DNA from: Agarilytica sp045430285
GTDB lineage: Bacteria; Pseudomonadota; Gammaproteobacteria; Pseudomonadales; Cellvibrionaceae
Reading direction: 5' to 3'
Length of the DNA stretch: 64,000 nucleotides
Assembly: GCA_045430285.1 (NCBI GenBank)
Contig: JAILXV010000001.1
Coordinates: 124,001-188,000, forward strand
In this document: positions 8,082-16,955 of the stretch, in pieces
How positions within the stretch are numbered: position 1 is the first letter of the stretch
Layout: each line of letters starts with the position of its first letter
Made by a program: the position numbers and the translations under genes
The notes under the pieces: model-generated
Told to the model about the DNA's origin: nothing
Database searches by the model: none
What the model saw: the letters and a program-made list of their open reading frames with translations, nothing else

Positions 8082-8106
8082 TCGAAGGGTATGTTGATAC
8101 TTTCGA
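8082..8106. terminator. Imperfect hairpin between convergent genes
   Basis: TCGAAGGGTAT (8082-8092) pairs with ATACTTTCGA (8097-8106) with one bulge, between the ends of the barrel gene (8056) and the convergent oxygenase gene (8128). It has no strong U-tract. It may be a weak bidirectional terminator. Confidence 0.3.
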
Positions 8107-8127
8107 TCCATATTGTGTCAGAATTCA

Positions 8128-8823
8128 CTATTCAGACCAATACCAACTGGTCACGTTATAACGATATACATGTGTATTTTTAGAATTCAATGTCTTGACC
8201 CAGTGTTCAGAGCCCTTGGACGATGGGTCAAACAAAACACAGCGATTATATAAGGGGATGATACTGACAGACTTTTCATTCTTACCCATAAAAACGAGCT
8301 CTCCACCTTCATCGTGGGGCCAGCGCTTATTTAAATACAACAGCATGCATACCTTTCTTCCTGGGGAGTCGTCAGCATGCTGTTTAACAAAGTCATCAGC
8401 GGATAAACGGAAATAATTGGTATTGATTTTAGGCTCCGCGACATTCATGTCTGTTAGAAATACATTAAAAATACGTGATAATAAAGACATAAATGTGTCT
8501 CCACGTAAAAAGGATAAAAAATCTATAGCTGTATTGGCTTCATTGTCATGAGCGGATATTTCGTCACGTTGCCAAACATATCGCTGTACAAAACGGTGAT
8601 CTTCGCTGGTTTTGCTCCACAGGGTACTGTCGATATATAAATCAGAGTATGTGTGGTTTTGTTTGTTCCAGTGATACGGTTGCCGTAATGCCTTGAGTAC
8701 ACAACCTAACTTGGTTTCATTGAATAAGTTGTCAATAACCACATGATTGGGAAAAGAGGTCAATAAAGATTTTCTATACGTGTATATCGAAGATTCGACC
8801 ACTTTTTCGCTATTTAGCCACAT
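8128..8823 (-). CDS. 2-oxoglutarate/Fe(II)-dependent oxygenase, prolyl-4-hydroxylase-like
   Basis: A 231-residue cytoplasmic protein. The C-terminal half shows the double-stranded beta-helix signature of the 2OG-Fe(II) superfamily: H149-x-D151 (in KQHADD), a strand CMLLYLN, EGGELVF, the distal His207 in SEHWV, and Arg221 as candidate 2-oxoglutarate carboxylate ligand. The N-terminal 100 residues are a less conserved cap. The family hydroxylates protein side chains or small molecules; the substrate is not evident from the neighbours. It is convergent with the barrel gene and 127 bp from the AraC-type regulator on the same strand. The fold is confident, the function not. Confidence 0.8.
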   Translation of the reverse strand: MWLNSEKVVESSIYTYRKSLLTSFPNHVVIDNLFNETKLGCVLKALRQPYHWNKQNHTYSDLYIDSTLWSKTSEDHRFVQRYVWQRDEISAHDNEANTAIDFLSFLRGDTFMSLLSRIFNVFLTDMNVAEPKINTNYFRLSADDFVKQHADDSPGRKVCMLLYLNKRWPHDEGGELVFMGKNEKSVSIIPLYNRCVLFDPSSKGSEHWVKTLNSKNTHVYRYNVTSWYWSE

Positions 8824-8950
8824 TGATGCCCACCATTTTTATTATGAGTAATTGCCTGAAATAATTTTTCACATTGGACGAAGCAAGAGCTATTATCTTT
8901 TTAGATATTCGATATTTCTGTGTGGAATTTTTAGCCGGTCTCTGGCCTGT

Positions 8951-9895
8951 TCAGGATCCAAATTGTCTTCTATATTCGCTTGGGCTCACCCCATGATGCC
9001 GTTTGAAAAGCCTGCGTAGAATCTCTCCACTGCTAAAACCACTTCTCTGTGCTACAACATTGATATTGTTTTTTTGGTTTTCCAGTAGCGTCTTGGCATT
9101 GCTTAGGCGAACTTTCTCGACATACTTACCAGGAGATAATCCCACTTCTTCAGTAAATCGGCGGGAAAAGTTTCTTTCACTCATAGCAGCCTTTAATGCG
9201 AGTGCTGTAACACTTAAGTCTTGGGTCGGGTGTTTTTGAATGTATTCACAGAGTTGCCCGAACTTTTCGCTACCAAGTGTTTGTGTCTGAAGTTGTTCAG
9301 AAAATTGAGATTGTCCGCCGAGGCGTCGGTAGTATATCACTAGCATACGCGCTACATGCATTGCTGTGCGCCGGTCAAAGTCTTCTTCCACCAAACTGAG
9401 GGATAAATCCATTCCGGCAGTAATGCCGGCGGATGAAATGATATTGCCTTCTCTCACATAGATAGCATCCGGATCTAGGTTAACTTTTGGGTATCTTTCA
9501 ATAAATCTATCTACGACATTCCAGTGTGTTGTTGCGCTTTTGTCATCGAGCAATCCTGCTTCAGCGAGAGCGAAACACCCACTGCATACCGATACGATAC
9601 GTTTGACTTTTTTCGCTTGTATTTTGATGTAATGAATAAATTCTTTGTCTTCAATAGCGTCGTATATGCCGTCTCCGCCGATAATTACCATGGTGTCTTT
9701 ACTCGACAATGAGACCAAGGGTTTGGTTTGTACTCCCAAGCCTGAAGAGCTCATTACTGTGCCGCCCTGTTTGGAGTAAATCTGGAGTGAATAGTGAGGT
9801 GTACCTGTTTTCTGCGCGCAATTAAATACTTCTAGCGGGCCGGTTAGGTCGAGAGATTGAAATCTATCAAAACAGATAAAGGCGATCTTTTGCAT
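8951..9895 (-). CDS. GlxA/FtrA-type transcriptional regulator (DJ-1/PfpI domain plus AraC helix-turn-helix)
   Basis: A 314-residue protein. Residues 1-170 are a DJ-1/PfpI (class I amidotransferase-like) domain with the nucleophile-elbow motif VCSGCFALAEAGLL (Cys104). Residues about 205-312 are an AraC-family DNA-binding region with two helix-turn-helix units (DLSVTALALKAAMSERNFSR and the NVVAQRSGF...F.. signature near 279-300) and the closing GVSPSEYRR. Such regulators usually sense small metabolites (quaternary amines, betaine/carnitine or unknown ligands) and activate nearby operons. It is divergent from the MFS transporter at 10066, with about 170 bp of shared promoter region, so that transporter is the likely target. 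Confidence 0.9.
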   Translation of the reverse strand: MQKIAFICFDRFQSLDLTGPLEVFNCAQKTGTPHYSLQIYSKQGGTVMSSSGLGVQTKPLVSLSSKDTMVIIGGDGIYDAIEDKEFIHYIKIQAKKVKRIVSVCSGCFALAEAGLLDDKSATTHWNVVDRFIERYPKVNLDPDAIYVREGNIISSAGITAGMDLSLSLVEEDFDRRTAMHVARMLVIYYRRLGGQSQFSEQLQTQTLGSEKFGQLCEYIQKHPTQDLSVTALALKAAMSERNFSRRFTEEVGLSPGKYVEKVRLSNAKTLLENQKNNINVVAQRSGFSSGEILRRLFKRHHGVSPSEYRRQFGS

Positions 9896-10065
9896 GATTA
9901 TTTGGATGGCGTAATTCGTTGGTATTGTGTCATTTATGCCATAGGTGTATCAAGCTAATATTCGTTTCACGTCGAGTTGAGATAAACTCTCGGAAGAAAT
10001 CATAAGGCAGGGGCTTCTCCTTAAAATGCGATGCCATACCAAAATGTCAGTGGAGTGATAAGTAT

Positions 10066-11277
10066 ATGAATCGTGATTTGTGGAGTTTGGTTGGCGCACA
10101 AGCCTTTTTTGTCATCGGAAATATGATGTTGCTTCCAGTGTTGCCGGTTCTAGGGCTTCAGATGAGTGAAAATGCCCGTTTTTCGACATTGCCAGTCGCT
10201 ATCAATATGTTAACGATGCTGGTTTGTTCAATCCCGATTAGTCTTTGGATGGGAAAGAAAGGGAGGAAGCCCGCGTTTTTAGCCGGAATGATGGCTAGCG
10301 GAGTTGCCGCAATCGTTCTGTTTGCAGCGATTCAAGAAAGCAGTTTTGTACTCTTACTTATTGGGTGCGTCTGTTTTGGCATGGCAATGTCTTGTGCAAA
10401 TTTTTACCGTTTTGCCGCCACAGAACTCGTGAGGGTTGATGCGCATTCTACTGCTGTATCCGCTGTAATGGCTGTGGGGGTTGTGGCTGCTCTGGTCGGG
10501 CCAAATTTGGCGGCGTTAACAAAGAGCGCATTTTTCGATTTGGATTTTTCTGCATCAGTGCTGGCGCTTTTTCCTTTATCGGCTCTTGGGGCGTTGTTGG
10601 TCCTTCGGGTGCGTTGGCCAGTGCATCAACACGTGAGCAGTTTGGGGGCTGATGCTGGCTCGGCAGACGCTACAGCAGAAGAAAAGTATTTGAATTCGGG
10701 GATTTTCTGGCGCCCGGTATTGACCGCAATGCTGGGGTACGGCGTGATGGTGCTGGTGATGAGCGCCACACCGCTTCATATGAATCATCATGGTTACGAT
10801 TTTAAAGAGACGGCTTGGGTGATTCAGTGGCATGTATTGGGGATGTTCGCGCCGTCCTTCTTTTTTGGTCGTTTGGTGCAGTGGTTGAGTTTAATAGGGT
10901 TGATGATAGTCGGCGTTCTGGTATTAATTAGTGCGTTACTGATGAATATCTATGGAGGGGGGATGGCGATCCTTACCTTGGCCCTTATCCTAACGGGTGT
11001 GGGTTGGAATTTTATGTTTTTGGGTGCGAGTCAGTGGTTGGTGACTTTGTGTGGCGATCATGGCCTTACTAAAACTTCGATGGCGAAGGTTCAGGGCATA
11101 AATGAAGTGTGTGTATTTGGGTTGTCTGGGTTGGCTGCCTTTGGTTCTGGATGGTTGATCGATAGCGTAGGGTGGAAGGCGGTGAATTACATGAGTTTGC
11201 CGTTACTGTTAGCGCTTTTATGTGTGTTAGTGTTAGACGCACGATTCTCGTCAAAAACGGCACTTTCATCATCATGA
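10066..11277 (+). CDS. MFS transporter
   Basis: A 403-residue protein with about twelve hydrophobic segments and the MFS loop motif G-K-x-G-R-K (residues 65-70) between helices 2 and 3. The ribosome binding site GGAG lies just upstream of the ATG. It is an inner-membrane secondary transporter, in the drug/small-molecule efflux or sugar-type part of the superfamily; I cannot assign a substrate. It is divergent from the GlxA-type regulator, which probably controls it, and is followed 30 bp later by the broken exported-protein gene, possibly in the same transcript. Confidence 0.85.
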   Translation: MNRDLWSLVGAQAFFVIGNMMLLPVLPVLGLQMSENARFSTLPVAINMLTMLVCSIPISLWMGKKGRKPAFLAGMMASGVAAIVLFAAIQESSFVLLLIGCVCFGMAMSCANFYRFAATELVRVDAHSTAVSAVMAVGVVAALVGPNLAALTKSAFFDLDFSASVLALFPLSALGALLVLRVRWPVHQHVSSLGADAGSADATAEEKYLNSGIFWRPVLTAMLGYGVMVLVMSATPLHMNHHGYDFKETAWVIQWHVLGMFAPSFFFGRLVQWLSLIGLMIVGVLVLISALLMNIYGGGMAILTLALILTGVGWNFMFLGASQWLVTLCGDHGLTKTSMAKVQGINEVCVFGLSGLAAFGSGWLIDSVGWKAVNYMSLPLLLALLCVLVLDARFSSKTALSSS

Positions 11278-11306
11278 CAGAAGTACGATTCTAAAAAGGA
11301 AGGGTT

Positions 11307-11881
11307 ATGTTTCGATTAATGTTTTTATTCACGTTACCGGTGTCGATCAATAGTTTTGCGTTGAGTGAAAAGGACCTGGAAGAGGTCCGGCACGCAAGTG
11401 AAGCAGCTCGTCACATATCACTCAGCACGCAACGTTTACGGTATTTGAAGAGGGAGAGTTTCGGTTAATACAAAAAGGGACGAATAGCTTTACGTGTTTT
11501 GTGATACGCGAGCCCAAAGGGCGTTATGAGCCGGCGTGTTTGAATGAAGAAGCGATGGTATCGGTATTTCCTGTTTATAAAATACTTATGACCTCGTTAT
11601 ACAATGGTCACTCATATAAGAATACCTATAAAAAAATCGCCAAAGCTTTTAACGCAGGAAAATTACCTGCGGCAGAAACAGGGGCGTTAGTGTATATGAT
11701 GTCGCCTAACAACCTGGTTTATAATCCGGTAAAAGATGAATTATTGAAAATGCCTATTCATCACATGTATTTTTACCCGAAGTTGAGAGATGAAACGTTT
11801 TCGTTGCCGCCTGGGCGGGTGTCGTTGTGGCAGGGTTTTCCTCATCTTTCAGCATTGGTTGTGATTGTTGGTGGCGAGTAG
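11307..11881 (+). pseudogene. Exported protein of unknown function, broken by a single-base frameshift
   Basis: The 5' part reads from the ATG at 11307 in one frame: a signal peptide (MFRLMFLFTLP...SFA), then LSEKDLEEVRHASEAAR, reaching a stop at 11466-11468. The rest of the protein continues in another frame that is open from 11402, long before its first start codon (GTG 11501): SSHITQHATFTVFEEGEF, KGTNSFTCFV, and a C-terminal part to 11881. Adding one base near 11413 (CTCG to CTCCG) would give a continuous chain of about 190 residues with ...EAAPSHIT..., which is how the family reads as I know it (an alpha-helical AAPxHI stretch followed by KGTNGxxC). The cause is either a true pseudogene or a sequencing error. 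The 127-residue ORF alone should not be annotated as an intact gene. Confidence 0.75.
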
Positions 11882-12029
11882 GGGACGTTAGTCGCGATAC
11901 GGTGAAGTGATATCGCTGTTTGGTTTCGGTCTGCCTAAAAATTGTTAAACAGTTTTATCCGTAATTTCGGACATGGTATTGTTAAGCGCCTAGAATATGA
12001 AAATATAATGACAGTAGCCCAATTTTTCC

Positions 12030-12815
12030 ATGCTTAACATTAACGTGTGCGCCGAAATTCCTGAACTTGAAAAGGATGCGCAAGATTATGCTGCTCAGCA
12101 TGGTCTTACTTATACCGGTATCTTGTTTGATCAAGATGTGGCACTTGTATTTGGGTGTGAGAAGATTTTCCTCGCTGTAAAAGAAAAAAAGAAATTTTTA
12201 TCTATTGATGCGGAGTTCGCCCAAGGAAGTGTGGCTCACCGTCGTCAATTCGGCGGTGGGAGAGGGCAGCAGATAGCGAAGGCCGTGGGTTTGTCTAAGG
12301 GCTTTCGCCCTCATGTGTTGGATGCTACTGCAGGCCTGGGTAAGGATGCATTTGTTTTGGCGACTTTAGGCGCGAGGATGACATTGGTCGAGCGTTCTCC
12401 CGTTGTACATGCATTGTTAGAAAACGGTTTAAAACGAGGGCGAAGTTACGCGGATATCAATGAAGATCAAGATCTTGCCAATATCTTAGGGCGTATGGAG
12501 CTTATCGTGTCGGATAGTGGAGAGTACCTTACTGACACCGATGAGATGTTCGATATTGTATATTTGGATCCAATGTTTCCCGAGCGAAAGAAAAGCGCTT
12601 TAGTGAAAAAGGAGATGCGGGTATTTCACGATATTGTGGGCGCAGATGAGGATGCGGATCGCTTGTTAGATTTGGCTCTGGCACGCGCAAAATATCGCGT
12701 GGTAGTAAAGCGGCCTCGTATAGCGCCAGATTTAGCGGGTGAGCCGCCAGCCTATCGTTTGGAAGGGAAGTCGTCGCGTTTTGATATTTACACCAAGTGC
12801 GCATTACCGATTTGA
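12030..12815 (+). CDS. rsmJ: 16S rRNA (guanine-1516-N2)-methyltransferase RsmJ
   Basis: A 261-residue cytoplasmic enzyme that methylates G1516 of 16S rRNA using SAM. Signature elements are present: FAQGSVAHRRQFGGGRGQ (63-80), the SAM-binding motif VLDATAGLGKDAF (96-108) and the catalytic-type motif YLDPMFPERKKSA. The length is normal for the family. It starts at ATG 12030. It converges on the small membrane-protein gene (stop at 12831), with only 15 bp between them and no visible terminator. Confidence 0.93.
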   Translation: MLNINVCAEIPELEKDAQDYAAQHGLTYTGILFDQDVALVFGCEKIFLAVKEKKKFLSIDAEFAQGSVAHRRQFGGGRGQQIAKAVGLSKGFRPHVLDATAGLGKDAFVLATLGARMTLVERSPVVHALLENGLKRGRSYADINEDQDLANILGRMELIVSDSGEYLTDTDEMFDIVYLDPMFPERKKSALVKKEMRVFHDIVGADEDADRLLDLALARAKYRVVVKRPRIAPDLAGEPPAYRLEGKSSRFDIYTKCALPI

Positions 12816-12830
12816 AATATACACGTTTAT

Positions 12831-13124
12831 TTATTTTTTAAAGAAACTGACCAAGCGGCTGATGATCATTCTGATCTGGGCCATCATCGCGATAAAGAAT
12901 CCAATCGCAATCATTAATAAACCAAATAGCGTGATGAGTTCTAGTTTTAGGGAATCTTCAATCGTGGTTTGGGCATAGAATACGATCATAAATCCAACGG
13001 TGAAATAAATAAGCCCGTTGCGAAACCGATGAAAACTTTCTGTGAGCGGCGCGCTGTAGTGTTTAGACAGGAGCGTTTTGATCGCGGTAAAAGAAAATCC
13101 GCTTAAAAAACGTGGGCGCTTCAT
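12831..13124 (-). CDS. Small two-helix membrane protein downstream of moaE
   Basis: A 97-residue protein starting MKRPRF. Its ATG overlaps the moaE stop (ATGA, 13121-13124), so translational coupling is likely; a longer in-frame start inside moaE is less plausible. Two adjacent hydrophobic segments lie at about 37-53 and 61-82, followed by a basic C-terminus (SRLVSFFKK). I do not recognise a family. Its position as the last gene of the dap-moa run suggests co-expression but not function. Confidence 0.7.
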   Translation of the reverse strand: MKRPRFLSGFSFTAIKTLLSKHYSAPLTESFHRFRNGLIYFTVGFMIVFYAQTTIEDSLKLELITLFGLLMIAIGFFIAMMAQIRMIISRLVSFFKK

Positions 13125-13558
13125 GGTTTGTCGGATAACCAGGCGTCGGCAGCCCGTTGGTCGGTATCTTTTGCGTCCACCCATTCGCCGCCTTCTTTTT
13201 TCCAAAAAGGCGCTTGGGTTTTTAATACGTCGATCATGTATTCGCAGGCTTCAAACGCTGCTTTTCTGTGTGCTGAGCTAACACCGACAAAAACAATTTG
13301 TTCATTTACGGCAAGTTCGCCGACGCGGTGGATGATGCGCGTTTCCAATAGTGGCCAACGTCGTTGTGCTTCTTTCTCAATTTTTTCTAGCACGCTTTCT
13401 GTCATGCCTGGGTAGTGCTGAATACCCATAGGGGTATTAGGGCCAGAAAACTCTCGAACGAGACCGGTGAAAATGACAACCGCGCCAGTAGTGTTTGCCG
13501 TGAGTAAGCGCTGGTATTCGTCGGCTACGCTAAAATCATTTGTTTGTACGGTGATCAT
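13121..13558 (-). CDS. moaE: Molybdopterin synthase catalytic subunit MoaE
   Basis: A 145-residue protein. It forms the large subunit of molybdopterin synthase, which transfers sulfur from the MoaD thiocarboxylate to precursor Z (cPMP). Motifs seen: GAVVIFTGLVREF (24-36), HRVGELAVNE, VGVSSAHRKAAFEACEYMID and PFWKKEG with the catalytic lysines. It lies 62 bp after moaD and overlaps the next small membrane-protein gene. Part of the moaC-moaD-moaE cluster; moaA and moaB are not in the window. Confidence 0.95.
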   Translation of the reverse strand: MITVQTNDFSVADEYQRLLTANTTGAVVIFTGLVREFSGPNTPMGIQHYPGMTESVLEKIEKEAQRRWPLLETRIIHRVGELAVNEQIVFVGVSSAHRKAAFEACEYMIDVLKTQAPFWKKEGGEWVDAKDTDQRAADAWLSDKP

Positions 13559-13620
13559 AACGTTAGTAGAACCTTTATATAGTACGCTTTTGGCGTTGCG
13601 TCCGAATTGTATGTTGTCGT

Positions 13621-13881
13621 TTATCCGCCAGTGACTGGAGGAAAGAAAGCCACTTCATCGCCTGGCGCGATTGCGTGAGTATCATCGGCAATCATTTGAT
13701 TGACTGCGGATTTGGTGGTGCTTTGCAATAAAGATTTTTCCCACTGGGGGCCGCGTTGGGAGAGCTGTGTTTTCAGTTCGGCGATTGTTGTGACGGTAGA
13801 TCCCAGCGTAAAGTTTTCATTGTCACACTTGAGTTGTTCACCGAGTGAGGCAAAATAAAGAATATGGATGTTATCACTCAT
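13621..13881 (-). CDS. moaD: Molybdopterin synthase sulfur-carrier subunit MoaD
   Basis: An 86-residue ubiquitin-like sulfur carrier starting MSDNIHILYFA. I chose this start over the in-frame GTG further up because it gives the usual MoaD length. Its ATG at 13881 overlaps the moaC end by 8 bp. The chain ends in FFPPVTGG; the terminal Gly-Gly is the site of adenylation and thiocarboxylation. Partner of MoaE in molybdopterin synthase. Confidence 0.93.
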   Translation of the reverse strand: MSDNIHILYFASLGEQLKCDNENFTLGSTVTTIAELKTQLSQRGPQWEKSLLQSTTKSAVNQMIADDTHAIAPGDEVAFFPPVTGG

Positions 13882-14353
13882 GTGTCCAATCTCCCGAGCG
13901 ACCACCGCTTTTTGTTAACAATTGTGTGGCGCTAATGATCATGCCTTTGTCTACGGCTTTACACATATCGTAAATGGTGAGCGCACTAATGGATGCGGCG
14001 GTTAATGCTTCCATTTCGACCCCTGTTTTTGCATCGAGTTCGCAGCGAGCTTCAATAGCAACACGGTTGTGTTCTGGTTCTGCGCTGATCTCAACACGCA
14101 CATGGGTTAAATTGAGCGGGTGGCAAAGCGGGATTAGGTCGGAGCATTTTTTTGCGGCTTGAATACCCGCAATGCGCGCGACCGCAAATACGTCGCCTTT
14201 TTTATGTTTACCTTCGGTAATCATGGCCAATGTGTCTGGCAGCATTTCAACATAACTGCGTGCAGTTGCGGCACGCTTCGTGACCGACTTTTCACTCACA
14301 TCTACCATGTGAGCCTCACCGTTTTCGTTTAGGTGGGTCAAGGGGTTAGTCAT
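13874..14353 (-). CDS. moaC: Cyclic pyranopterin monophosphate synthase MoaC
   Basis: A 159-residue enzyme of the second half-step of precursor Z formation in molybdenum cofactor synthesis. Family motifs: MVDVSEKSVTKRAATA near the N-terminus, KKCSDLIPLCHPLNLT in the middle, KTGVEMEALTAAS and YDMCKAVDKGM, ending KSGGRSGDW. The length is normal. The ATG at 14353 overlaps the dapE stop by 8 bp (ATGACTAA), so it is translated from the same transcript as the dap genes. Confidence 0.95.
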   Translation of the reverse strand: MTNPLTHLNENGEAHMVDVSEKSVTKRAATARSYVEMLPDTLAMITEGKHKKGDVFAVARIAGIQAAKKCSDLIPLCHPLNLTHVRVEISAEPEHNRVAIEARCELDAKTGVEMEALTAASISALTIYDMCKAVDKGMIISATQLLTKSGGRSGDWTHE

Positions 14354-15491
14354 GGAGAAGCTCTACCAAAATGTTTTCATAAATTTTACTGAGCGTATTG
14401 AGATCGTCAGCGTTTACACATTCATCGACTTGATGAATCGTGGCATTAACGGGGCCAAGCTCTAATACTTGAGCACCTGTGGGCGCAATAAAACGACCAT
14501 CCGATGTGCCGCCAGCGGTGGATAGTTCTGTATCGCGTTGGCATACGTGTTTAATTGATTTTACGGCGGCTTCCACGAGGTCACCTTCGGAGGTCAAAAA
14601 TGGCAGGCCTGAAAGGTGCCAATTAAGTTCGTAAGTTAAGCCGTGTCTATCGAGTATCGCTTCCGTTCGCGTTTGTAATTCTTCGTGAGTGACTTCTGTG
14701 GAGAAGCGAAAATTAAATACGATGTGGGCATCGCCAGGAATAACATTTGTTGCACCGGTGCCACTGTTGAAGTTAGAGACTTGAAAGCTTGTGGCGGGGA
14801 AAAAGTCGTTGCCGTTATCCCACTGGGTTTGTGACAGCTCCGCTAGGGCTGGCGATACTAAGTGGATAGGGTTGCTTGCTAAGTGTGGGTAAGCAACATG
14901 GCCTTGTTTACCTTTCACCGTAAGCTGGGCTCCGAGAGAACCGCGTCGCCCATTTTTGATGACGTCCCCCACCAAACGTGTACTCGAGGGTTCGCCAACG
15001 ATACACCAGGTAATCTTTTCACCTTGTTGCTCTAGCCAATCGACGACTTTGACGGTGCCGTTTTTCGCAATACCTTCTTCATCACTGGTAATAAGAAAAG
15101 CAATACGACCCGTATGATCGGGATGTTTGGTAACGAACTCCTCGCAGGCAATGACCATTGATGCAAGGCTGCCTTTCATATCGGCTGCGCCTCTGCCGTG
15201 AAGCATCTCGCCTTGAAATGTCGGGCTGAAAGGGGGCGTTGCCCATTGGTTTTCATCGCCTGCGGGCACCACATCTGTGTGGCCGGCGAAAGCGAGAATA
15301 GGGCCGCTATCACCGCGAATTGCCCAGAAGTTATCGACGTCTTCAAAGCGCAGTGAATGTATCGTGAAGCCGATGGCTTCAAGCCGTTTTGTCATCAGCG
15401 CCTGACATCCAGCATCTTCTGGCGTGACAGACCTGCGCGCCATAAGGTCGCAGGCTAATTCTAATGTGGGTGTCAGGTTTGAGTCAGTCAT
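14346..15491 (-). CDS. dapE: Succinyl-diaminopimelate desuccinylase DapE
   Basis: A 381-residue M20-family zinc hydrolase that removes succinate from N-succinyl-LL-diaminopimelate in lysine and peptidoglycan precursor synthesis. Metal-site motifs: FAGHTDVVPAG (about 68-78), GRGAADMKG, and TSDEEGIAKNG with the catalytic Glu. The late motif GGTSDGRFIAPTG is typical of DapE. It overlaps dapD by one base (TAATG) and moaC by 8 bp, so it is tightly coupled with both. Confidence 0.95.
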   Translation of the reverse strand: MTDSNLTPTLELACDLMARRSVTPEDAGCQALMTKRLEAIGFTIHSLRFEDVDNFWAIRGDSGPILAFAGHTDVVPAGDENQWATPPFSPTFQGEMLHGRGAADMKGSLASMVIACEEFVTKHPDHTGRIAFLITSDEEGIAKNGTVKVVDWLEQQGEKITWCIVGEPSSTRLVGDVIKNGRRGSLGAQLTVKGKQGHVAYPHLASNPIHLVSPALAELSQTQWDNGNDFFPATSFQVSNFNSGTGATNVIPGDAHIVFNFRFSTEVTHEELQTRTEAILDRHGLTYELNWHLSGLPFLTSEGDLVEAAVKSIKHVCQRDTELSTAGGTSDGRFIAPTGAQVLELGPVNATIHQVDECVNADDLNTLSKIYENILVELLHD

Positions 15492-16516
15492 TAGTTATTC
15501 GCATGAAGCTCTTCGTTAAGTTCTACAGCGCTTTTATTGGTTTTGCATACAACTGCACCGGTGAGTGAGTTGCGGATAAATAGTAAGTCTGATTTTCCTG
15601 CCAGCTCTTGTGCTTTTACGGTTTCGATAGGCTGGTTTTTATCGTCAAGTACAGTGACTTTAGTTCCCGCAGTGATATAAAGGCCAGCTTCGATTGTGGT
15701 TCGGTCACCAAGTGGGATACCGGTTCCGGCGTTTGCGCCGATGAGGCAGTTATTCCCCATTGAGTTGACGAGTTTTCCACCACCAGAAAGTGTACCCATT
15801 ACAGAGCTGCCACCGCCTAGGTCTGAACCTTCGCCGATAAATACACCAGCAGAAATACGACCTTCGATCATGCTTGTGCCAACCGTTCCAGCATTAAAGT
15901 TCACAAAACCTTCGTGCATGATGGTTGTGCCTTCGCCAATGTATGCGCCTAAGCGCACACGGGCGGTATGAGCGATACGTACACCGCTAGGCACAACGTA
16001 GTCGGTCATCTTAGGGAATTTATCTACGCAGTTTACGGAGAGGCTTCGGCCTTCGATACGCGCTTTTAACTGACGAGCCGTCAGCTCTTCAATATCGATC
16101 GCGCCTTCGCTCGTCCACGCAACATTTTTGAGTGTGCCAAAGATGCCGTTGATATTGGTGTGATGTGGCTTAACCAATCGGTGAGAGATGAGATGCAGCT
16201 TCAAATAGGCTTCTGGCACGGTCTGAGGAGCGTCGTCGGTCGCGAGTACGGTCAATACGACAGGACGTTCGCTGTTGGCGAGTTGATCTAAAAGGGCCGC
16301 TTGTTCTGTATCAGTTGTGGCTGCTTGCAGTGACGAAAGCGCAGCTGAATCAATAGCGATGGCCTGGTTGCCGCCTTCGTAGCCAGCGGCTTGAGTTAGT
16401 GCCGAAGCAAGCTCTGGGGCTGGGTTGAGTAGAGGTGAAGGGTAGAATACTTCTAACCATTCGCCGTGACTGTTTTGTGTGCCAACGCCAATGGCGAGAC
16501 TGTATAGTTGAGTCAT
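15491..16516 (-). CDS. dapD: 2,3,4,5-tetrahydropyridine-2,6-dicarboxylate N-succinyltransferase DapD (pseudomonad type)
   Basis: A 341-residue protein of the longer DapD class found in Pseudomonas and relatives. It transfers succinyl from succinyl-CoA to tetrahydrodipicolinate, the step before DapC and DapE. The N-terminal region is alpha/beta. The C-terminal half is a left-handed beta-helix with hexapeptide repeats (MHEGFVNFNAGT, SAGVFIGEGSDLGGGSS, GGGKLVNSMGNNCLIGANAG). It lies 9 bp after yffB and overlaps dapE by one base. Confidence 0.95.
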   Translation of the reverse strand: MTQLYSLAIGVGTQNSHGEWLEVFYPSPLLNPAPELASALTQAAGYEGGNQAIAIDSAALSSLQAATTDTEQAALLDQLANSERPVVLTVLATDDAPQTVPEAYLKLHLISHRLVKPHHTNINGIFGTLKNVAWTSEGAIDIEELTARQLKARIEGRSLSVNCVDKFPKMTDYVVPSGVRIAHTARVRLGAYIGEGTTIMHEGFVNFNAGTVGTSMIEGRISAGVFIGEGSDLGGGSSVMGTLSGGGKLVNSMGNNCLIGANAGTGIPLGDRTTIEAGLYITAGTKVTVLDDKNQPIETVKAQELAGKSDLLFIRNSLTGAVVCKTNKSAVELNEELHANN

Positions 16517-16525
16517 TGTGGGTCC

Positions 16526-16882
16526 TTATTTAAAAATATCGCTGTAACTTTTTTCATTGAAGCCGACGGCAACGGTGCCGTTCGTTTCTATCACAGGGCG
16601 TTTGATGAGAGTGGGTTGGGCAAGCACGACCTCTAGTGCTTTGGCATCAAGGGGGGAGGCGTCGAAGAGTGCTTTTTGCGCGTCAGTAAGCTGCTTCCAT
16701 GTGGTGCTGCGTTTGTTGATTAATACTGATTGATCAACTTGCTTCGCCCAAGACTTAACGGCAGATGCGCTTATGCCGTGTTCACGAAAATCGTGAAAGT
16801 CGTATTCTAATCCTCGGGTATCTAGCCAGCGCCGTGCTTTTTTCACGGTGTCGCAGTTTTTTATGCCGTAGAGCTTAGCCAT
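16526..16882 (-). CDS. yffB: ArsC/Spx-family protein YffB
   Basis: A 118-residue thioredoxin-fold protein: MAKLYGIKNCDTVKKA with Cys10 at the arsenate-reductase position (a single Cys, no CxxC), FHDFREHG, and NKRSTTWKQL near the middle. Members of this family are regularly found next to dapD/dapE in gammaproteobacteria, as here. A glutathione-dependent reductase role has been suggested for the family, but the substrate is unknown. It is 9 bp upstream of dapD. Confidence 0.9.
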   Translation of the reverse strand: MAKLYGIKNCDTVKKARRWLDTRGLEYDFHDFREHGISASAVKSWAKQVDQSVLINKRSTTWKQLTDAQKALFDASPLDAKALEVVLAQPTLIKRPVIETNGTVAVGFNEKSYSDIFK

Positions 16883-16955
16883 ATTTGCCGTGTGCCGTCT
16901 CGTGATTTTACTGTGATCTGAGGGCTGGCAAGTCTACCAGAGAAGGCGGCGCTAA

